Of a stretch of DNA of 43,284 nt, positions 34,839 to 42,827 are shown piece after piece. The translations under genes were made by a program, and so were the position numbers. The notes beneath the pieces were generated by a model. It had not been told where the DNA came from and made no database searches. It saw nothing but the letters and a program-made list of their open reading frames with translations. Source of the stretch: DASRHT01 sp035293765 (lineage in GTDB: Bacteria; Chloroflexota; Ktedonobacteria; Ktedonobacterales; Ktedonobacteraceae); NCBI GenBank assembly GCA_035293765.1, contig DATGMF010000076.1, positions 1 to 43,284 of the forward strand, in the 5' to 3' direction. Within the stretch, counting starts at the first letter, position 1; each line of letters opens with the position of its first letter.

Positions 34839-34888
34839 TTCCTTTCCCTCCCACAACATAAGAACATTTGTTTTGATCAGATGAAGTT

Positions 34889-34918
34889 ATTATAGCGAAA
34901 AGATGCATCGACTGTCAA
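34889..34918 (-). promoter_or_regulatory. consensus sigma-70-type promoter of the DUF488 gene
   Basis: On the minus strand TTGACA (34918-34913) and TATAAT (34894-34889), both perfect, are spaced by 18 bases. The start point would lie about 44 bases before the ATG at 34838. Confidence 0.8.
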
Positions 34919-34965
34919 GAATTTTATATGAGGAATTGGAGAGAAGGGCAGGTGCGAAACCTGCC

Positions 34966-37647
34966 CTATTTTTCGAGCGAGCTTTTGCTGTTGCGCTCCC
35001 CATCATAGGTTAACAGGATACGTTTGCCGTCGTAGACCGTTTCGAGATGAACGGGGCGGCCCCAGAGCAGATAGACGTTTTGCAGCGTCTTCTCCGCGTA
35101 GACCAGGTCAAGTTCCTGCCCTTCGTAGAGATGCTTCATATAGAGTTCGCGATTTCCCCGATAGTCGCCATTATCGATGACGAGATAGGGATTGCCGAAG
35201 TTGGTCATGCTGGCAACGATGCCGTCGCGCACCTTCTGCCAGTTTTTCTCCACAATGACCCATTCATCGCCCTCTTTCTTGTAGAGGTAAAGGTCAAGGT
35301 CTTTGATCAGATCCTCAGTCAGGTAGTTGCGCAGGAAGGAGACATCGTTTTCCATCTCACGCACTTCAAAGATTTTCTGTTTGCCCATCCCTGGTTTTCG
35401 GCCAAGCCGCTCCCGCTCCTCCTGCGTGGGGTTGTCCCAGCGACGCTCGATATCCTCCAGCATCTTGAAGCCCAGGTAGTAGGGGTTGAGCGAGGTACGC
35501 GAGGGCGAGAGCACGCTTGAGTGCAGTTGAGCGAATTCGACCACCTCCGGGTCGGAGATGACGCCCAGATCGGCCAGCCGGCGCATGATGCGCGAGTGCC
35601 AGATGCTATTATGGTGGAGCATGCCGTTGGCAACATAACGATGCGTCCGATCAACGGTGATATCGTACACATCGGCAACGTCATGCTCCACGCTGACCAC
35701 CTCGTCCGCCGGCTCTTCCCTCTTAAAGGTACGATGGTTCGCGAGGTAGCGCCGCAGGTTTTCGCGCTTACGAGCGAGGCCGAAATTGACCTCTTCGGCA
35801 AACACACGCGCAGATGCTCCCTTAATCCTGATATTCGGGCCGTAGCGCCGCGAAAGGATGCCATAGTTTAATAGCACCGTCTGAAGGGTCTGCGCAATGC
35901 TCTCGCTGAAGGTGGAGAGGATGACGCCATCTTGCACGGAAGCGCAGCCGTCACAATCAAAGTAGGCGCGCAGGAACGCGCTCATTACAGATTTGGGCGA
36001 ACGCAGGATGGCATCAGGAATACTTTTTTCACGCGCCTTCGCCGTTAGATCAATGCCCAACGAGCGCAACAGATCAAGCACGTTGGCCGAGTAGAAGATG
36101 ACACGCCATCTACCTCCCTCACCACTTACTGTTCTGTCATCCCAAAACACCTTTGGCTCGATAGCGAACAACTCTGTGACGAGCTGAGCGTAACGATCAG
36201 CCAGTTCGCGATCTCCGGTCGTGTAGCCAATGGTATTTTTGGTGTGATGGATATTGCCATCGCCGATGAGGTAGCCCAAGAATTCGGCAAACGCCTCGGT
36301 CATGTGGGTGGGAGCTGTGAGAGGGAAGCGCAGACTATACATTGGCTTACCATGATTGCCAAAAGTATACCCTGTATTCTTAATTGCCTCTTCAATACGC
36401 CCCCTGGCAAACTGAGTTTTGCCACCGATGGAGCGATAGACCGAATGCGCACTCACGCCCGCGACCTGGGCCACATCCTCCACGGTAGCAGCAACCATCC
36501 TGGTTGGCGGCATGACCGGAACAAGCTGTTCAGGCCAGATATTTTCGCCAACGCAGAGGGGGATACGCTGCCCGACAACGACATCCTTGAGCGCGATCCA
36601 CTGATCTTCGCCGATGCTCAGTTTGTGCTCCTCCGCACCCTCCAGCACGAGCCCGCGCCGTGTACGCAGACGAACGGTGGGGGCGTTGCGCCGAATATGC
36701 CTGTCGGTGATCTGATCCTGCTGGCCTTGTCCACTACCAACTTTGATAGTCTCACCCCGCGCCAATGCTTCATGCAAAGCATCATAGCGCATAAAGCCGC
36801 GCTCGGTTTGTACCAGGCTTGATCCGACCAGGCAGGCCCAGCCCTCATTCATGATCTTCGTCTGCATTTGTGGCACGAAGTAGAGCATCTCGGCGCGTAC
36901 AATCTCCAGCAGGTCGCGCTGCCAGGATTGTAGATGCGGCGCGTGCTGGATCAGGAAAAGCATGATGTCTTTCTCCGGCTTTTCGGGAAACTTGGGCGGC
37001 TTGCCGGGGCGCGCACTCCGTTCCTCTTCAGCCTGGCGAGCCTTTTTATCCAATCCCCACAGATCATCATACTCGCTGGTAGTCTCTTTGGGCTTCTCAT
37101 CTTCCTTATCAGGCTCATTATCATGTAGAAACAGGTTATAGTCCACATGCTCCTGAATAGAGAGGGCGGCGTCAAGCAAACGTTCGACTTCCGCTTTGCC
37201 ATGATCGAATTCGTATTTGGCGATGCGTTCGGCATGGACGCTCACCTTATCGATCATGCGGCGCGATGTGTGCTGGAAGTACGCGTTGTTCTTGAAGAAA
37301 TCGGTATGGCCGAAGACGTGCGCCGCCACAAAGGTATTTTGCAGCAGGTTGTTCATCTCCATCAGGAAGGCGTAGCTGGGATTGGTGTTCACCACCATCT
37401 CGTAGATCTTGCTCAGTCCCAGATCGTACTGCATCTTTTGTCGATAGTACGCCTTGCCATGCGTCCAGTGGCTGAAGCGCCCAGGCAGACCATAGGAGGC
37501 GAACTCATACATGATGGAGGCCGGCACCAGTTCAAAATGGGTTGGGAATGGATCGAGTCCAAACTTGCGGGCCTCCTCCCAGGCACAATCTATCGCATCG
37601 CGCAATCGTTCAATATCGCTTGATGAAGACGAATCCATAGTTGTCAT
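34966..37647 (-). CDS. spoVR: SpoVR family protein interrupted by an intein
   Basis: 893 residues from ATG 37647 (MTTMDSSSSS), with AGGAG seven bases upstream; removing the intein leaves 484 residues, the normal SpoVR/YcgB size. The N-extein has the family sequence from FELVPASIMYEFASYGLPGRFSHWTHGKAY, through EMVVNTNPSYAFLMEMNNLLQN and HVFGHTDFFKNN, to KIMNEGWA. The C-extein resumes at SIWHSRIMRRL and ends after LVIDNGDYRGNRELYMKH and the Asp/Glu-rich C-terminus. The intein fills residues 272-680. SpoVR takes part in spore cortex formation in Bacillus and is encoded with PrkA and YhbH in many bacteria, as here. It lies 16 bases after yhbH. Confidence 0.96.
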   Translation of the reverse strand: MTTMDSSSSSDIERLRDAIDCAWEEARKFGLDPFPTHFELVPASIMYEFASYGLPGRFSHWTHGKAYYRQKMQYDLGLSKIYEMVVNTNPSYAFLMEMNNLLQNTFVAAHVFGHTDFFKNNAYFQHTSRRMIDKVSVHAERIAKYEFDHGKAEVERLLDAALSIQEHVDYNLFLHDNEPDKEDEKPKETTSEYDDLWGLDKKARQAEEERSARPGKPPKFPEKPEKDIMLFLIQHAPHLQSWQRDLLEIVRAEMLYFVPQMQTKIMNEGWACLVGSSLVQTERGFMRYDALHEALARGETIKVGSGQGQQDQITDRHIRRNAPTVRLRTRRGLVLEGAEEHKLSIGEDQWIALKDVVVGQRIPLCVGENIWPEQLVPVMPPTRMVAATVEDVAQVAGVSAHSVYRSIGGKTQFARGRIEEAIKNTGYTFGNHGKPMYSLRFPLTAPTHMTEAFAEFLGYLIGDGNIHHTKNTIGYTTGDRELADRYAQLVTELFAIEPKVFWDDRTVSGEGGRWRVIFYSANVLDLLRSLGIDLTAKAREKSIPDAILRSPKSVMSAFLRAYFDCDGCASVQDGVILSTFSESIAQTLQTVLLNYGILSRRYGPNIRIKGASARVFAEEVNFGLARKRENLRRYLANHRTFKREEPADEVVSVEHDVADVYDITVDRTHRYVANGMLHHNSIWHSRIMRRLADLGVISDPEVVEFAQLHSSVLSPSRTSLNPYYLGFKMLEDIERRWDNPTQEERERLGRKPGMGKQKIFEVREMENDVSFLRNYLTEDLIKDLDLYLYKKEGDEWVIVEKNWQKVRDGIVASMTNFGNPYLVIDNGDYRGNRELYMKHLYEGQELDLVYAEKTLQNVYLLWGRPVHLETVYDGKRILLTYDGERNSKSSLEK
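35608..36834 (-). mobile_element. intein in SpoVR with LAGLIDADG endonuclease and LacI-type HTH
   Basis: A 409-residue in-frame insertion between MNEGWA and SIWHS. It starts with Cys (CLVGSSLVQTERGF, block A) and has a block B-like segment (RTRRGLVLEGAEEHKLSI). It ends VYDITVDRTHRYVANGMLHHN followed by Ser, the expected blocks F and G with the splice residues Cys1, His-His-Asn and Ser+1. Two LAGLIDADG motifs are present: FLGYLIGDG and FLRAYFDCDG, both keeping the acidic residue. Between block B and the first motif, ATVEDVAQVAGVSAHSVYRS...RGRIEEAIKNTGY (about 36367-36498) matches a LacI-family DNA-binding domain. Self-splicing is expected because all splice residues are intact. Confidence 0.93.
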
Positions 37648-37663
37648 AAGAAATCTCCTGACA

Positions 37664-38806
37664 CTACTTGGTGGGAACAGGCTCACGCTGGGCGAAGAAT
37701 TTGCGCAGCGCAGGATACACTTCTTTTTTATCAGAGATCGTCACAGCGGTAAACTTTTTGTCGGTGATTTTGTTGTAGGCCGACATCAGCGTGCTGGGGG
37801 AGCGATAATGTCCCTCGCGGATCTCGCCATAGCCGAAGATGTTGCACAGTTCCATTAATTTGGTCACAAGCTGCACGCAGCGATCATTATCCCAGGGCAA
37901 GTTATCGCCGTCCGAGAAGTGGAAGGGATAGATATTCCAGTCGTCGGGATTGTACCGCTCCTTAATGATCTGGAGGGCCAGCTCGTAAGCCGACGAAACC
38001 TGAGTGCCGCCGCTTTCTCCCTTATGGAAGAACTCTTCTTCGGTAACTTCTTTCGCCTCCGTATGATGGCTGATAAAGACGATCTGGACGTTGTTGTACT
38101 TTGTACGCAGGAACCGCACCATCCAGAAGTAGAAGCTGCGCGCGATGTACTTCTCGAATTCACCCATACTCCCGGAAACATCCATCATAGCTATAACAAC
38201 CGCATTCGATTGATATCTAATCGTAGGCTCCCACACTTTGAATCGCAAGTCTTCGGACTTGATATCTTTAAATTTGGCATCGCCTTTTGCGGCGTTGCGC
38301 TTCATATTCTCCATGATCGTGCGCTTTTTATCGAGGTTGGTGAGCGGGCCTTTTTTGCGCACGTCGGTGAAGCGCACGGCATCGGTCTGGAGCTCCTGCT
38401 GGCGCTTTTGTTCGAGGTTGGGCAGGCCGAGATCCTCGAAGATCATCGCCGCCAGCTCCTCCATCGTGATTTCGGCCTCGTAGTAGTCGTAGCCAGCATC
38501 TTTGCCCGCATCGCCCTTCTTCCCTTTGCCCTGGCGCGGCTCCTGGGCCACCACATCGCCCACTTTGCTCTTGCCGTTGCCCTGACCTGCATGCGGCTGA
38601 CGACCTGGATCGTAGCGGAAACGATACTCATCCAGGGAGCGAATGGGGACGCGCACCATCTTTTTGCCGTCGGAGAGAATGATGCTCTCTTCGCTGACAA
38701 TATCACCTAAATTCTTCTTAATCGCCTCGCGGATCTTCTCTTTGTGGCGCTCCTGGTCGATCTGCCCTTTGCGATGCAATGACCAATCATGCTGGGAGAC
38801 AGACAT
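37664..38806 (-). CDS. yhbH: YhbH/YeaH family (DUF444) protein with VWA domain
   Basis: 380 residues; GGAGAAAG precedes the ATG. The N-terminal part is charged (RHKEKIREAIKKNLGDIV, KKMVRVPIRSLDEYRFRYD) with a Gly/Lys-rich linker at about 70-105. The C-terminal half is a von Willebrand A-like domain with the metal site MMDVSGSMG (Asp209, Ser211, Ser213), FYFWMVRFLRTKYNNVQIVFISHHTEAKEV and the GESGGTQVSSAYELA motif. Family members are co-encoded with PrkA and SpoVR and are needed for sporulation in Bacillus. Middle gene of the three-gene operon. Confidence 0.95.
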   Translation of the reverse strand: MSVSQHDWSLHRKGQIDQERHKEKIREAIKKNLGDIVSEESIILSDGKKMVRVPIRSLDEYRFRYDPGRQPHAGQGNGKSKVGDVVAQEPRQGKGKKGDAGKDAGYDYYEAEITMEELAAMIFEDLGLPNLEQKRQQELQTDAVRFTDVRKKGPLTNLDKKRTIMENMKRNAAKGDAKFKDIKSEDLRFKVWEPTIRYQSNAVVIAMMDVSGSMGEFEKYIARSFYFWMVRFLRTKYNNVQIVFISHHTEAKEVTEEEFFHKGESGGTQVSSAYELALQIIKERYNPDDWNIYPFHFSDGDNLPWDNDRCVQLVTKLMELCNIFGYGEIREGHYRSPSTLMSAYNKITDKKFTAVTISDKKEVYPALRKFFAQREPVPTK

Positions 38807-38877
38807 TGATCTTTCTCCTTCTCTCTATTTCGAAGCGGGGATCTGCGATGGTATAGCACGCCTGTGGTAGCAAACCC

Positions 38878-38910
38878 GCGCCAGGATACCTGCACCAGTG
38901 ATACTGGCGC
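38878..38910 (-). other. hairpin in the prkA-yhbH spacer
   Basis: GCGCCAG (38878-38884) pairs with CTGGCGC (38904-38910), with a 19-base loop. It lies in the 151-base gap between prkA and yhbH. No T tract follows on the minus strand, so mRNA processing or partial attenuation is more likely than full termination. Confidence 0.4.
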
Positions 38911-38957
38911 AGGCCCGCAGGTTCGTGCGTAATAACCATCATACGATACCGACAATG

Positions 38958-40853
38958 TTAGCGATTTAAGAGGCTGCCCGTGTAGCGCAGGATCTCATTG
39001 GCGCAGACGTGGCAGTAGCCATGCTCCGACATCAGACGGTTGACTACTTCGTTAATTTTACGCAACTGCTCTTTATCGGGGGTACGCGTCGAGGTAGTGA
39101 TTTTCACCACGTCGCGCAGGTCGGCAAAGAGCTTTTTCTCGATAGCTTCCTTCAGACGCTCATGGCTCGTATAGCTAAAGGTCTGGCCTTTACGCGCGAG
39201 CGACGAGATGCGAATGAGGATCTCCTCGCGGAAGGGCCGTTTGGCATTCTCAGTGATGCCAATCTGCTCCTCAATCGAGCGCATCAGGTGCTCGTCAGGC
39301 TCCATCTCCTCATCGGTGATGGGGTCGCGCAACTTGGTTTTATTGCAATACGCTTCAACGTTATCGAGGTAGTTATTGAGCAGGGTGCGCGCCGATTCCT
39401 CGTAGGAATAGACGAAGGCGCGCTGCACCTCTTTCTTTGCCATCTCGTCATACTCTTTGCGCGCTTCGCTGATGAAGTTCAGGTAGCGCTCGCGCTCTTC
39501 GCGGGTGATGCTGGTATGCTGGTCCAGGCCATCCTTGAGGGCGCGTAGAGCATCGATAGCATTAATGCAGGTCACGCCCTGTTTGACCAGCGCATTGGAG
39601 AGGCGGTTAATCACATAGCGGGGAGAGATGCCGTCCATGCCTTCACGGACCGCCTCCTCTTGCAGCTCGCGCACGTCCTTCTGCTTGAAGTCTTCCATAT
39701 CCTCGCCGTCGTACAGCTTGAGCTTCTTCATTGTGCTCATGCCAGCCTTCTTGGAAGGCTCCAGGCGGGTCAGCACGGCGAAGATGCTGGCGATACGCAG
39801 CGTGTAGGGAGCGATATGGACGTTTTGCAGCGCGCTCTGCTTGAGCAATTTCTCGTAAATCTTCACCTCATCGGAGACGCGCAGGTTGTAGGGAACCTTC
39901 GCCAGAATGATGCGGTCCTGCAACGCTTCCGACTTCTTGTTGCCGACAAAGGCTTGATACTCATGCTCGTTGGTATGGCTAACCACAACCTCGTCGGCAT
40001 AGATCATGCTGAAACGCCCGGTTTTGATGTTCTGTTCCTGGCTGAGAGTCAACAATACGTAGAGGAATTTCTCGTCCGTTTTCAACATCTCTACAAATTC
40101 CATAATTCCTCGATTGGCGATATTCAACTCGCCATCGAAGCGGTATGCTCGCGGATCGCTTTCGACGCCAACATCACCAATCGTAGAGAGGTCAATGCCG
40201 CCTACCAGCTCGCTTATATCCTGGCTCTTTGGATCAGACGGTGTGAAGGTCCCGATGCCGATACGATATTTCTCGCTAAAGGTGATGCGCTTAACGGGCA
40301 CTTCCTCGATGCGACCATGAAACTGATTATCGACCATATAACGGCAATGAGGACACAGGTCGCCTTCGATGTAGAGGCCAAATTCATTTTCAACATCGGC
40401 CCGTAAGTCGTGGGGGATCAGGTGGAGAGGCTCTTCGTGCATCGGGCAATCCCTGATCGCGTAGATTGCCCCCGCGTTCGTGCGACTATACGCTTCCAGG
40501 CCGCGCTTGAGCAGATAGACGATAGTGGACTTACCACCGCCGACCGGCCCCATCAGCAAGAGCACGCGCTTGCGCACCTCCAGGCGCTGGGCGGCGGAAT
40601 GGAAGTAATCAACGATCTGCTGTAGCGGCTTCTCAATGCCGAAAATTTCTTGAGTGAAGAACTTGTAACGCTGTTCTCCTGTGCGGGTCGTCTCGACGCC
40701 CGCATCCATAATCATATGATAAATGCGTTCATGGGAAAGATGCGAGACCGAGGGATTCTTACACACAATTTCAAAGTATTGCGCGAAGGTGCCTTCCCAC
40801 ATGAGTTCTCGTTCACGATCTCGATATTCTTCTAACCGCTTCACCAGATCCAT
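38958..40853 (-). CDS. prkA: PrkA family serine protein kinase/AAA ATPase
   Basis: 631 residues with GAGAGGG upstream of the ATG. An AAA-type ATPase part carries Walker A GPVGGGKSTIVYLLKRG near residue 105 and the PrkA-specific segment DCPMHEEPLHLIP...DLCPHCRYMVDNQFHGR. Further matches are FSEKYRIGIGTFTPSDPKSQDISELVGGID, NRGIMEFVEMLK and SHTNEHEYQAFVGNKKSEA. The C-terminal part (KREFREEILIRISSLARKGQ style, here AKRPFREEILIRISSLARKG) corresponds to the kinase-like domain. In Bacillus and in enterics (YeaG) it acts in sporulation, stationary phase and nitrogen stress. First gene of prkA-yhbH-spoVR. Confidence 0.97.
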   Translation of the reverse strand: MDLVKRLEEYRDRERELMWEGTFAQYFEIVCKNPSVSHLSHERIYHMIMDAGVETTRTGEQRYKFFTQEIFGIEKPLQQIVDYFHSAAQRLEVRKRVLLLMGPVGGGKSTIVYLLKRGLEAYSRTNAGAIYAIRDCPMHEEPLHLIPHDLRADVENEFGLYIEGDLCPHCRYMVDNQFHGRIEEVPVKRITFSEKYRIGIGTFTPSDPKSQDISELVGGIDLSTIGDVGVESDPRAYRFDGELNIANRGIMEFVEMLKTDEKFLYVLLTLSQEQNIKTGRFSMIYADEVVVSHTNEHEYQAFVGNKKSEALQDRIILAKVPYNLRVSDEVKIYEKLLKQSALQNVHIAPYTLRIASIFAVLTRLEPSKKAGMSTMKKLKLYDGEDMEDFKQKDVRELQEEAVREGMDGISPRYVINRLSNALVKQGVTCINAIDALRALKDGLDQHTSITREERERYLNFISEARKEYDEMAKKEVQRAFVYSYEESARTLLNNYLDNVEAYCNKTKLRDPITDEEMEPDEHLMRSIEEQIGITENAKRPFREEILIRISSLARKGQTFSYTSHERLKEAIEKKLFADLRDVVKITTSTRTPDKEQLRKINEVVNRLMSEHGYCHVCANEILRYTGSLLNR

Positions 40854-41392
40854 GGTTCACCCTCTCTCTGTTGTATGACTGAGTGATGTATCGATACTGC
40901 GAGCCCCCGCCCTATGCTCCAGGGAACTATCGCTCATTACATCACGTTTTCATGCTAACTATTTTTAACACTTGACAGCCGGGAAAACGCACTCCATAGC
41001 CGGGCAAGAAGTTGCGTCGCGTACGCTCCTCATGGCCTCAGGCCCGCTTGCCTGTCATTACGAACGCCTGAGCAATGAGAGACCATAAGACCAAAGGGCC
41101 AGTCTCTTGCTCGATATCCAATGCGAGAGAACCAGCCCTTTCCTACATTTCGGCGAATCTTTCTGGTTTAAACCTGCTTTGACCTGCATCCATTCAAATT
41201 GGACACGCAGGAATAGAGTTGAAAGATGCATTGTTGTGAAACTCTCGCAATGTTCCAAACTGTCCTTTCCTATTCTTGAAGCATAGTAGGTAACAGACGA
41301 ACCACGTTGATCTTTATGCAGATTACCGCCACTCCTCAAAAACACTGCTGTAAACATCCACAAACAGCCACTCTTCCAACAAGTATAAGCTC

Positions 41393-41422
41393 ATTATAGC
41401 ATATTTCTGGTGGGAAGTTAAT
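41393..41422 (-). promoter_or_regulatory. possible promoter far upstream of prkA
   Basis: On the minus strand TTAACT (41422-41417) and TATAAT (41398-41393) are spaced by about 18 bases. It would give a leader of roughly 530 bases before prkA. The gap 40854-41545 contains otherwise only a weak 101-codon ORF (41058-41363) that I do not believe. Confidence 0.4.
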
Positions 41423-41545
41423 AGGCTATTACCTGTCTTCTCTAATTGATGCTACTGGCCTGTCGAGCTTATTTATAAGCCTTTAGTGCCTGTCTGTTTC
41501 CCTTTTTGTCGTATACGTTGTTGCTTATTTCTAATCTTGGTAAAC

Positions 41546-42412
41546 TTATTCCATTATTCGAAGGACACAAGTCGCTCCCTGGTCAATTCCCAGTAGTCCG
41601 GCGGCGCTCCCATTACGTACCGCGACAGCCACGTAGCCGGCGCTATCCCCGTAGATGAATGGCTGGGCACTTTGTTCGTCACCTGCTCCTCCGGCGAAAA
41701 AACGGCTTCGCCTGGTTATTTTGCTATTGTGAGGCGGGAATGTCAATTCCACCGCGGAACTGCTGAAGAGGTCTGGCGCCAGCGTTAGAGGAATACTGGT
41801 GATGAGATTGCCGAAATGATCGATATGCACTATATGAGCAACAATATGCTCTCCTTGCCGTTGCGGCGGCTCCAGGTTGAGACGCACCAGGGTGGTGGGA
41901 TCAATAGTCGCTCCCACCTCGGCCAGCGGCACGCCGCGCGCAATATGGGCCGCGACCGGAGAGAACACGTCGCGCCCGTGAAATGTTGAGCTGACCTGCA
42001 GCAGGTGATAGGCGGGATTTGATAAGAGTACAGCCGCGTGGATAGTTTGCTCATTCAATACATAACTGAACAATCCGTTATCAGGTCCCACGAAAAACCA
42101 GTCGCCCGCGTGAATAGCCACTGCCCGGCGCACACTGCCAACGCCGGGATCAACAACGCAGACGAAGATCGTTCCCCGGGGAAAGTAGCGATAGCTGGTA
42201 GCCAGCACCCAGGCGCCCGCAATAACATTTTGCGGCCCGATCTCATGTGTGATATCAACCAGCCGAATAGCCGGAGCGATACTAAGCGCCACGCCCTTCA
42301 TAACGCCGACGTAGCCGTCAGCAAGCCCGAAGTCGGTGAGCCAGGCTACGACCGGACGAACCGATGGTTGCTCAGATTGCTCAGAGACGCTCTTTGCATA
42401 GTCCTGCGACAT
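41546..42412 (-). CDS. SAM hydroxide adenosyltransferase (DUF62, chlorinase/fluorinase-like)
   Basis: 288 residues from ATG 42412 (MSQDYAKSV), with AAGGAG upstream. The fold signatures are WLTDFGLADGYVGVMKGVAL, VDITHEIGPQNVIAGAWVLA, GTIFVCVVDPGVGSVRRAVAI, FFVGPDNGLFSYVL, STFHGRDVFSPVAAHIA and the C-terminal IVHIDHFGNLITSI. Known members split S-adenosylmethionine with water to adenosine and methionine; halogenases of the family need special residues that I cannot confirm. No clear operon partner. Confidence 0.93.
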   Translation of the reverse strand: MSQDYAKSVSEQSEQPSVRPVVAWLTDFGLADGYVGVMKGVALSIAPAIRLVDITHEIGPQNVIAGAWVLATSYRYFPRGTIFVCVVDPGVGSVRRAVAIHAGDWFFVGPDNGLFSYVLNEQTIHAAVLLSNPAYHLLQVSSTFHGRDVFSPVAAHIARGVPLAEVGATIDPTTLVRLNLEPPQRQGEHIVAHIVHIDHFGNLITSIPLTLAPDLFSSSAVELTFPPHNSKITRRSRFFAGGAGDEQSAQPFIYGDSAGYVAVAVRNGSAAGLLGIDQGATCVLRIME

Positions 42413-42482
42413 AAACTTCACACTCCTTCACTTCTTATGTACTTGCATAAGAAAATCTTATAAAACTCGCCAGGCTTTATAA

Positions 42483-42728
42483 AAAGCGGAGTTTGCTTGT
42501 AGCTTGATTAACCGCTATTTCGGCGGCGTCAGCGGGCAGGGATTGTACATTGATAACAAACAGTATACTCAATCTGGCGGCGGAGCGGCAACCGATCCTC
42601 TGCTCAACGCCTGGTTTGACAGCTCCCTCAATTCCATCGGCGTCGATGTAACATGGCATAGTCATGGCTACATCGTCCAGAAGGAGTGGGGCAACGCGCG
42701 TCGTGGCTGCGTCCTATCAGGGCCGTAA
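42483..42728 (+). pseudogene. remnant of an unidentified gene
   Basis: The frame opened after a stop at 42480 reads KAEFACSLINRYFGG, then GGGAATDPLLNAWFD and VTWHSHGYIVQKEWGN before stopping at 42728. It looks like real protein sequence but has no credible start (only TTG at 42504, no ribosome site). It is followed by a terminator-like hairpin, so it may be the 3' end of a gene whose front was lost. Family not recognised. Confidence 0.4.
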
Positions 42729-42761
42729 ATCCTACCTCAGCTATATCTCGAAAGAGTGCAG

Positions 42762-42787
42762 AGTACACCATGCTCTGTACTTTTTTT
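42762..42787 (+). terminator. terminator after the gene remnant
   Basis: AGTACA (42762-42767) and TGTACT (42776-42781) form a 6-bp stem with an 8-base loop, followed by a run of T to 42787. Confidence 0.6.
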
Positions 42788-42827
42788 AAATGCTCCAATA
42801 GCGACTCCTCAATAGTCACATTCACTA

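Noticed and set aside
36367..36498. separate LacI-family regulator gene
   Set aside because: The helix-turn-helix is in frame within the intein, with no own start, and no sugar-binding domain follows.
41058..41363. 101-codon ORF on the minus strand
   Set aside because: It starts at TTG without a ribosome site and its composition is not protein-like; kept only as part of the long gap before prkA.
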